From Cucumis sativus (taxonomy: Eukaryota > Streptophyta > Magnoliopsida > Cucurbitales > Cucurbitaceae): DNA of 64,000 bases. This document shows, piece after piece, positions 54,254 through 64,000 of this stretch. The stretch lies in the NCBI RefSeq assembly GCF_000004075.3, contig NC_026660.2, positions 18,247,837 to 18,311,836 of the forward strand, in the 5' to 3' direction. Position numbers and translations under genes: made by a program. A model generated the notes under the pieces. It had not been told where the DNA came from. It ran no database searches and saw nothing but the letters and a program-made list of their open reading frames with translations. The stretch's first letter is position 1. Each line of letters starts with the position of its first letter.

Positions 54254-54395
54254 GGAGCTGGGTTTTTGTTTTTGTCGATTTTTAGGAGGTGGGTCTTTGT
54301 ATATTCCTGTTTTTAGAAAGTGGGTCTTTGTTTATTTCAATTTTTAGGAGGTGGGTTTTTGTTTATTTCAATTTTTAGGAGGTGGGTTTTTGTGT
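54254..54395 (+). repeat. About 38-bp tandem repeat in the F-box/kelch leader
   Basis: Four imperfect units of the form TTTTTAGGAGGTGGGTTTTTG plus TTTATTTCAA follow each other. The last two are nearly identical. The repeat lies in the presumed leader intron. Confidence 0.75.
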
Positions 54396-55304
54396 TTTTA
54401 TTTTTTTACTTGTGTAGCTTCTGAAATCCTTTGCAATGCGGTGCGGTTGTGTTTGTGTGGCTGTTTATGCTACATCCTAGATTCCCATTCTTTTGGTTGC
54501 TCTCGTTTCTGCCATTTCTAGCCCTCGATTTCTTCGTCTGCTAATGAGTATGTGACTTTTCTTAGTCTTTGAGAACTGTGTGAAATTAGTTTCGTTCTGA
54601 TAACTTCTTTTGGTTCATATTGTTTTTCCTTGATGCTCAATGTTGCGGGGTTCTTGCTTTTTTGTTCAATTTTGTGTTCGGTGTCTGTAAAAGATTAATT
54701 GGTTCCAGATCTGGCTGGAGAGCCTTTGCTTTTTAATAACCCTTTAGGAGGAGGAACTGTTGAGTCCAGTTTGTTGCCTATCTTCATAGTTCGAATTTGG
54801 GATTTTACTTCATTATCAAGAGGCTGTTGGGATACTTGCTGTAATTTTGTCCATGCCTGCATCACTTGCTTGTTTATGCGTGTGATTTTTTTTGTTCTTT
54901 GTTTCTTTTTTTAATCTGTTGAAAGATACCCATAAATTATCTGAGCTGCATGTATCATCTTCTATTCGTGTTTTCTAAGTCCTATTTTTTCACAAGTTCT
55001 ATGATTCTTGTGAACTGTGCCTCTATAGTAATAATTATTGGATTTTGTGTGTTCCTTTTGATATTAAGCGTGTGTTCTTGGGATTAGTTTGCTCTAATCA
55101 TTTATGATTCTTTGTATTTCAGACTTTTAGTTTCCCTTTTTTCATATGGAAGTTATGGGGGGCTAACTTGGCAAGTTCTATGGCATTGACTGGTATGTTC
55201 TTCTTTTCTCTTAACTATGACACCGTGAATAGATGCTCATTTCTTCCGATTTCACCAGCAATAAATTTAAGCTTTGTGCTGCACAATGTGTAGGTATTTT
55301 GACA

Positions 55305-55523
55305 ATGCATAGAGGAAGAGATAGCCCTATAAAGTTGCAGAACATCACTCATACAGCAACATCTAGTAAACATAAACGTGAATTTGGTATGGACTTTGAA
55401 TCAGACTGGACAAGACATGTTAAGTCTTCTGCATTTGCTGCTCCAGTGATCCGTTCTGCAACTTCGTTTATGCGTTGGTCTTGCAGAATCCCAATTAGTG
55501 AAGGATATCATGAATTTCTTTAA
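55305..55523 (+). CDS. Upstream ORF (72 codons) in the F-box/kelch leader
   Basis: A frame of 72 residues (starting MHRGRDSPIK, ending SEGYHEFL) closes about 100 bp before the main start at 55625. An acceptor-like TGTAG at about 55293 and the absence of a clear donor afterwards suggest that it lies in the same exon as the main ATG. Translation of it would reduce initiation on the main frame. Composition is unremarkable and no homolog is recognised, so it may be a chance frame. Confidence 0.3.
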   Translation: MHRGRDSPIKLQNITHTATSSKHKREFGMDFESDWTRHVKSSAFAAPVIRSATSFMRWSCRIPISEGYHEFL

Positions 55524-55624
55524 TTGAAGTCAGTCAAAGATAAGTTATTACACTATTTGAACGATACTGTTGAAGAAAAACAGTCATCGTTGTACGAGAT
55601 TTAGTTGGTTACTTTATTTGGATA

Positions 55625-57401
55625 ATGCCCGGATTCATTTCTGGAAAGAAGAGGCTCACAGAACCAAAGATGTGCATCATCAACACTGTTAAACAGAATT
55701 CAATTTGTCTTTCAAAAAGCGATACTGGATTTCATTCTCAGTTTGATCATGTGTCTCTCCTTCCTGGCTTACCTGATGATGTAGCAAAACTGTGTCTTGC
55801 CCTTGTTCCCCGTTCTAGCCATCCATCCATGGCTGGTGTTAGCAAGAATTGGAGGTCATTCATTAAAGGCAAGGAATTCATAACTGAGAGGAAATTAGCT
55901 GGTGCAGTTGAGGAGTGGCTGTACTTCTTAACTATGGATACTGTAAGGAAGGAATGCCACTGGGAAGTGTTTGATGGTGTGGAACGTAAGTTTCGAGTGC
56001 TTCCACCAATGCCTGGAGCAGTGAAGGCTGGTTTTGAGGTGGTTGTTCTGAACGGGAAGCTTCTTGTCATAGCTGGTTATTCAATTGCCGATGGAACTGA
56101 TTCTGTTTCATCAGACGTTTATCAATATGATTCTTGCCTTAATAGGTATGCTATCCATGTTAATGTAGAAATATATGTTTCCAGAAGTTGCTTCATACTT
56201 GTTATGATAGCATTAAGCCTGTTTTGGTTGATAATTCTGATTGTTTTCCAATTACCCTTTATCATTTCCCTTTAGTCGTATTTAGCGGCCTGATGTGGGG
56301 ATCATCTTCCAATCTTTGAACCCTCTGTGGTCTCTGCTTCGTGAAGCTAGTAATGAGCATAATGGTTTCTATGTTTCCCTTGGCAAAAAAGTCCTGGACC
56401 ATGAATTTGAACTTTGAACTACAGTTAATGTTGATGATCTCATTGTTTTTGTTAGTCGGAACTGTTAATAAGGTGCAAGTTATTGTTGTGTAGATCGTTT
56501 CAGGCTGCTTGATTCTGACCATTCATCTTAGGTTTTACATTAAAGGAATATTCAGTATAGAATTTATGCATATGCATGTGAAACCAAAACTTTGATACAA
56601 TGGAACTTTTGTTATGTTTACGATCAATTGGGAAGCAGGCCATTTAAATTTCAAACTTAATTTATCATTGATTTGTTATATTTCTCTGCTTGCTAAAGAA
56701 AAAATAGAATTTGATTTGGAAAGGTTTGCGTTTTCATTAGTTAGTTATGTGACGTCTTGAAACATTGACACAGGTGGAGTAAACTGGCCAATTTAAATGT
56801 AGCTCGATACGATTTTGCCTGTGCCACTGTTGATGGGATTGTCTATGTGGTTGGAGGCTATGGAGTTGAAGGTGACAATCTATCGAGTGCTGAGGTGTAT
56901 GACCCCGAAACTGACAAATGGACTCTAATTGAAAGCCTCCGTCGCCCTCGATCAGGCTGTTTTGCGTGTGGATTTGATGGTAAGCTGTATGTCATGGGTG
57001 GAAGGTCAAGCTTCACAATTGGCAATTCAAAGTTTGTGGACGTGTACAATCCCAAGAGGCATAGTTGGTGCGAGATGAAAAATGGTTGTGTCATGGTCAC
57101 TGCTCATGCTGTGGTAGGTAAGAAATTGTTCTGTATGGAATGGAAGAACCAACGGAAGCTTTCCATGTTCAATCCGGAGGATAATTCATGGAAGATGGTA
57201 CCAGTTCCATTAACTGGTAGCTCAAGCATTGGATTCCGGTTTGGCATACTGGACGGGAAGCTGCTGCTCTTTTCGTTGAAGAACGAACCTGAATACCGTA
57301 CTTTGTTGTACGATCCAAATGCAACTCCAGGTTCAGAATGGAAAACCTCAGACATTAAACCATCTGGCCTGTGCTTGTGCAGTGTGACCATCAAGGTTTG
57401 A
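55625..57401 (+). CDS. F-box/kelch-repeat protein (AT1G67480-like)
   Basis: Two exons, 55625-56145 and 56774-57401; 1149 bp, 382 residues. Residues ~46-92 form the F-box (LLPGLPDDVAKLCLALVPRS, then MAGVSKNWRSFIKGKEFI). Five or so kelch blades follow, with VYVVGGYGV and LYVMGGRSSF and the typical Gly-Gly and Trp (DKWTLIESLRRP, HSWCEMKNG) pattern. Such proteins are substrate receptors of SCF ubiquitin ligases: the F-box binds SKP1 and the kelch propeller binds the target. The wording MPGFISGKKR and EEWLYFLTMD matches the Arabidopsis protein I remember, whose targets are unknown to me. The intron joins AG|G in the codon before WSKLAN. The leader is long, with a probable small exon at 55123-55192 (after TTTCAG, before TG|GTATGT). 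Confidence 0.93.
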
Positions 57402-59863
57402 CAATGGAGTTCCACTTTTAGAGTGAAAGGCAGTAAAGTAACACGGTTGGGACTATGCCAAACACTTCTTTATCCACTTGACTTATTTGTTTAGAACATT
57501 CTGATTCCTTTCCAGTTTTTATTTCCTGACAATGAATGATTTCTCCAATCATTTACGCAAACACCATAATTATCTTAATGATCCAGTGGTGCATCAATAC
57601 TCTGATGATGCTTTAAAACAAGCCATGATAGGTACTCATGAAAAGGGTTAGAAGCATCTGATTTTTCTTCAGGTTTACATTGATTGCAACTTGCTGTTCT
57701 TGGAAAATTTTGAAACCAACATTGTTTGTTGTGTGATGGCTGATCAAATCAAGTCGCTTCGTACCTGGTAAATGACGGTTTGGTTGTGAGTTTAAAATGA
57801 TGGTTTTTCAATAATCTGTAGGAAGATGTCAGTTGGTAAACCAATCTCTCTGCTGCTTTCCATCAAACCTCTCTGCTGCAGGATTGAGTATTTGGAAGCT
57901 AATCCCATGTTAAGAAAGGATACATAAAAGATGTACATAAAAAAGCACATGGTTAATTTTGAATTAATGTATATACTTATCCCTTTTAGTTATTCTTTCT
58001 AAGATTGCATTGTGAGGGATTTCTTTAATGAAGATTGTTGGTGGGATTAAACCAACAAATATTTCTTTCCAAAAACTGAAGCTTTTCTCTTCCTTTTGGC
58101 AAACCAATCTCAATTTGCTCTTTCTGTACAAATTTGAGTGTCTTTATCTCAAAAGAGAAATTTGCAGAATCTGTTGGGAAAAAAAGCTTTCTATTTGTTC
58201 CTTTGTTGCATTAAATAGGTGCTCTCGCAGATTAACAATCAAGTCACTATAGATAAAAATAATTTTGATTTGACTAACGAAAACATAGGCTATATCATAA
58301 AAGGAGTCTATTAGCAAAAGAGTTTATCACTTCTATATTTTGCTATATTTGCAATTATCTATAAAATGTTACTATACTAACCTAAAAAAAGTATAAAATC
58401 TCATCAAGTTCTAATTTCAAAATCAAACCTTATGTCTTAGGAAAAGACTGAATTAACAAACACAACAAAACATAAAAAAGAAATATCATCTAGGAACATG
58501 AAAAATTCTTTTTCATTAAACACAACAAATCTGCATTAAATTGCAAAAACACTCAACAACGATTTCATCCCTACAAAAGTTGGTAATGGACGTGTTTTAT
58601 TTCTTGTTTCTTCTACCAGTCATCCTCAAAATTATAACCCGAACATTCAATGTGTTTCTTTTTTGCGCAATCATGCTCAGTTACAACTTAAATCCATTCT
58701 CTTATCCCACAAGTGTTGCATAGAAAATAAGTAGGGCAAACAACATATTGAAGAAAAGGGGAAAAAGAAATAGGACAATGTTAGGGAGAAAATGAAATAG
58801 ATGAGAGAATAGAAATGTAAGAAAAAAAAGTGACAGGATGTAGATAAACGGTGTTTCCATCAAAAGTATTTTTTAATTATTCACCAAATAAAGGTTTTCA
58901 ATCGGTCCCTTCAATGAATATGTGATTTTAAAAACGAAAAAACAGAGTGCTTAACTGCATATAGAGTTTACCTGATAAAGCTGTTTAGACAGACACTGAC
59001 TGGCCCCAAAACTAATCCTGCAAGATGCTCCAGCGAACAACAATGGGAATTAATGTTTAATAAACAGCCATTTCATGAGAAGATCCACTTGGTAAATGCC
59101 TTCTCAAAGATTGATTTGGATTCATTTTGATCTTCAATTCACTACTTATAGTAAAACCAGGCATTACTAGCATCAACAGTGCAGATAAAGCCAAAGGTGA
59201 AAGGGACCGAACTGAATCGTAAAAACGAATCAGTTCGGTTAACAGCTATTCAGACCAAACTGATCCATTTTCAGTCCTAATGAAGTGTTTACTACAATAC
59301 TCTATTTTGAAGTTTCAATTCTAAAATAAAGGCCAAAATCGATGTAGATTGGCATTCCACTATGCAATCTTCAGACAATGATTTATGGACTGTTGGAAAT
59401 AGGCAAAGAAACAAAAACATGGGATTACTCATTTACTAGAGCAAATGAGATGCGAGGAAGGATCTTTTGGTAAGGGAATTATGAGTAAGTTGGAGAAAAG
59501 AAGGGAACCAGTCAAAGCAGAAGGTATGTGTCTAAAGTAAAAGTACAAGGCACTAGAGAAACTTTTATGAAACATATTTCCAAATTTGGTTTGTGTTTGT
59601 CCATCATGTGACCAACCAACAACAATATCTCGTTTGCTTTCTAATAAGAACCTGAAAAAGTAACACAACAATGATCTACCTTTCTGACATTTCTGAGACT
59701 GCATAGCAAACAAAATAAATTGTAATGGAATGCTCGTGTAATAATGGATTTAAACAGCTTTCAACCATGTTACTACAGAACTCTAATTTCAAAAGCCCTC
59801 TTGCTAAAATAAGACTGTAAGGCACGACATGCTAAATATATCAGAAGGGAATATAGGCATAGG
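57402..59863. other. Intergenic between F-box/kelch (+) and KISH (-)
   Basis: The two genes converge here, so both 3' UTRs lie inside. A degraded MITE piece (TTTTGCTATATTTGCAATTATC) lies at about 58310-58380. A frame at 58541-58723 has no family resemblance. Nothing else supported. Confidence 0.5.
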
Positions 59864-61368
59864 TCAGAAGAAAATTATTGAGACTCCCATTGAGAAGCAT
59901 CCCACAGCTACCCAAGGACTCAAACGTTCACCTGAATCACAAACCAGCACATCATCCCGTCAGATAATAATGCTTTGTTTTAATTGGCAATAAAAACTAT
60001 GTCATACTAATTGTCATATGTTTAACTATAATTGCATTTCTTTCCTTCATTTACTCTCTTACATGATTTTTGTGTATATAAATACTAATATGGACAATGA
60101 CAGCCTGCTGATCAATGATCGCTAGAAATCTAAAAGGCCAACACAATACTGTTATTATTCAAATAAGAAACTAATTACTTCTTTAGTAGGACAAACTCTC
60201 CATTTCCGAGAAAATCATCAAACAAAGAAAGAACGTGCATTTGAGATACAATTGAACTCTGCCAGAACAGGTTTCTATCTCCCAAAGAAGCCTTATGATT
60301 GATTATTTGTTAAAGAGAGATTTCTAAGATACGTTATTGACCAATGATACAGTTTGAGAGAAATGGAAGTCAAGTGATCAGATCAATGAGTATAATTGCT
60401 GGCATCGAAAATACAGCCCCATAAAGAGAAAGAAATGCTGGAAGAAACAAAGAGAAGAAAGAAAGAGTTCAGATTCCAACAGCTCTTCTATATCTCATAA
60501 ATTGTTCCAGCAAAAGATTCAGGGTTGTAAAAAAATGCGCAAGGTTAATCAAGAATCCTACCTATTCTGGCTGCTTTCCAAAAGAAGCCACGGAACCTGT
60601 CAGACAAACAACTCAATTAAAAACTATATGGAATTTGTAATGTGCATTTATTTTGAAATTAAGAGGTAATGATTTTGCACAGCAAGAACAAACAAGTCAG
60701 TGATTTTTTTTTTTTGATGAACCAAACAGCTTTCATTGAGAAAGAATGAAAGAATACAAGGACATACAAAAAAAAAAAAAACAGCCCACCAAAAGACCCT
60801 GACTAACAGAAGAGGGACCAACTAACTAAAATGTTACTTATAGAGTAATTACAAAAGTGCTTCAAAATCGAAGCCCAAAGGAAAACATGAAATCTAGCCA
60901 AAAACCGAGTCAGTGATTAATACTCCACCATGATAACCAATGTGCTTACAATGAACCAACATATGTAGGAAATTCAAATATACGATGTAAAAGAAAGAAT
61001 CGGGGTATTTCCAAGTATCAAATTAACTCCAAACATGTAGGAATAAGAAAAGGAAAGTAACAATATGAAATGGAAAATAAAAACACGACATGCTAGACCT
61101 GATTTTCCATATCTATCTCAATGCAGTTTATGGAAAAAGAGACAAGAAGGAAGTACCCATTTCTTTGCTCAAGAATAGCAGGAAAATGCATCTTCACATA
61201 GGTACATGTACAAATTCCCAGGAGGATTACTGTCAGAAAGGAATGAAAATTGAACAGAGCCGACTGAAAAACCAAAAACAACCATGTTAGTCATTAGTAT
61301 CTCCTCTATTTATCCAAACTATGAAAACATCCATAGTCCAAACACCAAAGACAAGGATCATTTACCAT
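59864..61368 (-). CDS. KISH/TMEM167 small secretory-pathway membrane protein
   Basis: Four coding exons: 61366-61368 (ATG alone at the end of exon 2, 61366-61418), 61157-61263, 60562-60596 and 59864-59931; 213 bp, 70 residues. The protein reads M-SALFNFHSFLTVILLGIC, then TYVKMHFPAILEQRNG, FRGFFWKAARIGERLSPWVA and VGCFSMGVSIIFF. These are the signatures of KISH (SALFNFHS, FWKxARIGER-SP), a ~72-residue protein with an N-terminal signal-like helix and a C-terminal membrane helix. KISH is needed early in secretion in animals and is found in Golgi membranes. The first intron follows the ATG directly (ATG|GTAAAT). Exon 4 is only 35 bp. A non-coding first exon lies upstream, and a LINE fragment sits in the intron between exons 3 and 4 counting the leader exon. 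The gene is too small and too split to show as a long frame, so it is easily missed. Confidence 0.93.
60706..60907 (-). mobile_element. 5'-truncated LINE insertion in a KISH intron
   Basis: On the minus strand the element ends CTCAATGAAAGCTGTTTGG, TTCATC and a poly-A run (poly-T at 60706-60715 on plus). It is bounded by a perfect 11-bp direct repeat, AGTCAGTGATT, at 60695-60705 and 60908-60918. Poly-A tail, truncation to ~200 bp and target duplication define a non-LTR retrotransposon. It lies in the same direction as KISH. The same tail occurs at 29699-29756. Confidence 0.85.
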
Positions 61369-61913
61369 GTTCAAATTTCCAGGTATTAATCACGTTAACA
61401 ATCCTCTTTCAATTCAATCTAGAAATAGGTTAAAAACAAGTTAGCAACGGACCAAAATGAAGTTCGATCATAGCACATCCACAGTTATCCACGATTACAA
61501 CTAAAATCAGGAATTAACAACAACCATTTCTAATAATTCGAAAATATAGAGCAAACAAAATTAACTCTTCAATTACTAGGAAATTCAAAACACGACTCCG
61601 AAGTATCTAACGAGATGTAAGGTCGTCACAACAGAGTTAAACAAAACTATCACTGTGTAGAAATTACAACAAAATGTGGTTACAGATACAAATCAAAATC
61701 TTGAGGTTTTAACCTCGAATTCGATTCACAAATCGGTGATAGAGAACAAAACAATGTTAAAGCATTAACTTTCTATAACAAAGATCCGAATCTCCCAATA
61801 CCCCCATGAAGCAATCTATTCAAACCCATGAATCCAAAAACCTAAATTCAACTAAAGCGCAAAAATCCAATAACATCGAAATCAGTAATCCAAGAAAATC
61901 ACAGAAAACTTAC

Positions 61914-62110
61914 CAAAAGTGCAGAAATGGAGATTAAGAAAAGAAAGCGGGGGTCCTATTCAAGTGGCAAGAGATTGTCAGATCGGAAGCCTTCGGAAAG
62001 GAAAGAAGAAGAGGAAAGGAACTTCTTGACCTCCCAATAGCCGAGGTTTTGAGCAGCGGCGAACAACTCCCGACTGAGAATTCCGCGGTTCAGACGACTG
62101 ACGAGTCCGA
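61914..62110 (-). other. Non-coding first exon (5' UTR) of the KISH gene
   Basis: On the minus strand a GC-richer, ATG-free stretch ends in a strong donor (TTTTG|GTAAGTTTTC). It includes CT-rich leader sequence (TTCCTTTCCTCTTCTTCTTT). The 5' limit near 62110 is estimated from the fall in GC content. The following exon (61366-61418) starts after CTATTTCTAG and carries the ATG at its end. Confidence 0.65.
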
Positions 62111-62229
62111 CCTGATGTCTATTTTTTCCTTTTTACTTTAAATTATTTATATTTATAATTTAATGAAAATATCATTTTAAATTTTAGCATAAAATATTTT
62201 CTTATTTGTTACTTTTTTTAGTTTCTACG

Positions 62230-63752
62230 GGATTTTTTTAAAAAATAATGTAAAATTTGAAACATATTTCAAAAATATGGTAGATGCAAAACTATTTTAA
62301 AAAATAGGTGTTTTGAGGTGAAGTCGTGGACGGGGTACACGACTTCCATGCAGTGGACTCCACATACTCTATTTTTTCCTTATTTTTATATTTATACCAT
62401 ACTGGGCCCCACATTTTTTAATTTTCTCATTATTTATATACGTGGGTCCCACACACTTCACTTTTCTCATTATTTATATATACATACTCACATATAAATA
62501 TAATATATATATTATACATTCAAATTCTAAAAATATCTTTCTTTATTAAATTAATTTATTTTTTTTATTTTTTTCTTTATATATATTTAAATATCACAAT
62601 CTTCAATCTTCAATTTTTCTTATTAAATTCATTTTTCTAATTTAATTTAATTCTTTCTTAATCAAAATTATACATATATTTTTTTCCAATTTTCAATTTT
62701 TTTTAAAAAAATCTCATATATTAACAAAAACATGTTATTAAAAATATATTAAACAAATTAAAAGAGTAATAATAATAATAATTTATATATATATATATAT
62801 ATTTATTTATTTATTTAATATCTCAATCTTCAAATTTTCTTATTAATTCATCTTTTCTAATTTAATTTAATTATTTCTTAACCAAAATTATATATATATT
62901 TTTCTAATTTTCTGTTTAAAAAAACACATATATTAACCAAATATGTTATTAAAAAATACATTAAACAAATAAAAATAATAATAGTAATTGAAGGAAGTTG
63001 AAACGTACTCTAAAAATAATAATAACAATAAATTTGTAATTCAAAATTATCCATTAAGTTTTTAAATTTAATTTGTAATCGAACCAATTCTTGTTTTTTT
63101 CCTTTTACCATAAACATGAATTTCTTTTTATTCAATTATCAATGTGTGTGGCTTCAAGTGTTATTATTATTATTTTTTTTAGTAATTTTAACTTATCTAA
63201 ATTATTATTATTACTCTTTTAATTTTTTAAATTTATTTTTAATAACATGTTTTGTTAATATATGAGATTTTTTTAAAAAAAATTGAAAATTGGAAAAAAA
63301 TATATGTATAATTTTGATTAAGAAAGAATTAAATTAAATTAGAAAAATGAATTTAATAAGAAAAATTGAAGATTGAAGATGGTGATATTTAAATATATAT
63401 AAAGAAAAAAATAAAAAAAAATAAATTAATTTAATAAAGAAAGATATTTTTAGAATTTGAATGTATAATATATATATATTATATTATATGTGAGTATGTA
63501 TATATAAATAATGAGAAAAAATGAAGTGTGTGGGACCCACGTATATAAATAATGAGAAAATTAAAAAATGTGGGGCCCAGTGTAGTATAAATATAAAAAT
63601 AAGGAAAAAATAGAGTATGTGGGGTCCACTGCATGGAAGTCGTGTACCCCGTCCACGACTTCACCTCAAAACACCTATTTTTGAAAATAGTTTTGCATCT
63701 ACCCTATTTTTGAAATATGTTTCAAATTTTACATTATTTTTAAAAAAAATTC
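62230..63752. mobile_element. Non-autonomous Mutator-like element (long TIRs, 9-bp TSD)
   Basis: A 1523-bp element flanked by a perfect 9-bp direct repeat, GTTTCTACG, at 62221-62229 and 63753-63761. The arms at about 62230-62784 and 63199-63752 are inverted copies. Both carry AAAAATAATGTAAAATTTGA, then GGTAGATGCAAAACTATTTT, then GTCGTGGACGGGGTACACGAC and TGCAGTGGA-TCCACATACTC. Nine-bp duplications and long TIRs are the marks of MULEs. No transposase frame exists inside, so it moved by using another element's enzyme. The ~415-bp centre holds a second partial copy of the inner arm (about 62815-62985). It inserted about 110 bp upstream of the KISH leader exon. Confidence 0.9.
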
Positions 63753-63761
63753 GTTTCTACG

Positions 63762-64000
63762 TTTCAAAACGTAAAAGCTTTCAGTCCCTTTGGTTTCAAT
63801 TTAAATCCAAGTCCAAATTTCATAATTTCTAAAATTTTAGATTTAATTTTTTTGGTTTCAATTTGTTTTCAAATATTGTGATTTGTGTTTTTGATCACGA
63901 TTTTTTACTAAAATTTTTTTGGTGATGTTCTTTGGTAAATTTAATTACTATTTCTTGTTTCTAATGTTTGGTTAATAAATTTACAATGCTTATGAGGTGA
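63762..64000. other. AT-rich flank, nothing supported
   Basis: Unique-looking AT-rich DNA with repeated TTTGGTTTCAATTT phrases (about 63788 and 63850). No frame or signal of note. Confidence 0.5.

Noticed and set aside
53790-54254. 154-codon frame at the F-box/kelch 5' region
   Set aside because: It spans the TATA box and CT-rich leader; the Leu/Ser/Phe-rich product is what CTT repeats give in that frame.

Overview
The window is nuclear DNA from a flowering plant. The genes have many short introns with plant-type splice sites, intergenic DNA is AT-rich, and there is a nuclear copy of plastid DNA, CACTA- and Mutator-type transposon ends and a plant-type (TTTAGGG-like) telomeric array. The protein families are typical eudicot genes. 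A cucurbit (Cucumis or a relative) is my best guess from the look of the repeats, but that is an impression and not shown here.

Layout. 1-6.2 kb is repeat DNA: the end of a CACTA element (terminus at 1932), a 188-bp insertion between 12-bp direct repeats, a ~170-bp satellite with a trimeric higher-order structure, and ~600 bp of variant telomere-like repeats. From 8 kb the window is ordinary gene space. It holds an ENY2/SUS1 homolog (-), a histone-fold NF-YC13/Pol-epsilon-type protein (+), a MAP65 microtubule bundler (-), a GT47 exostosin-family glycosyltransferase (-), an ERMP1-like M28 ER metallopeptidase (+, 21 exons), ribosomal protein uL22/RPL17 (+) and an RsgA-type circularly permuted GTPase (-). 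About 10 kb of gene-poor DNA follows, with a plastid psaC/ndhD insertion near 46.5-47.2 kb. Then come an F-box/kelch protein (+) and a KISH/TMEM167 secretory-pathway membrane protein (-). A 1.5-kb Mutator-like element with ~555-bp inverted arms and a 9-bp target duplication lies just upstream of KISH.

I rebuilt all exon structures by hand from reading frame, splice signals and family similarity. For every multi-exon gene the summed exon lengths give an open frame with a stop. The proteins are not one pathway; they are housekeeping functions (mRNA export and chromatin, replication/chromatin, cytoskeleton, cell-wall glycans, ER proteolysis, translation and ribosome assembly, protein turnover, secretion). 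The block GT47 - ERMP1 - RPL17 - RsgA - F-box/kelch appears, from memory, to keep the order of Arabidopsis AT1G67410, 67420, 67430, 67440 and 67480.

Most notable observations: an ENY2 start codon split AT|G by an intron (intron retention would leave a bare ATG-TAA); a three-monomer satellite higher-order repeat next to a CTTAGGG array; a well-bounded long-TIR MULE; a plastid insertion that keeps the unedited ACG start of ndhD; a PIP-box-like C-terminus on the NF-YC13 protein; and a probable GC-AG intron in MAP65. I found no clearly new multi-gene system.
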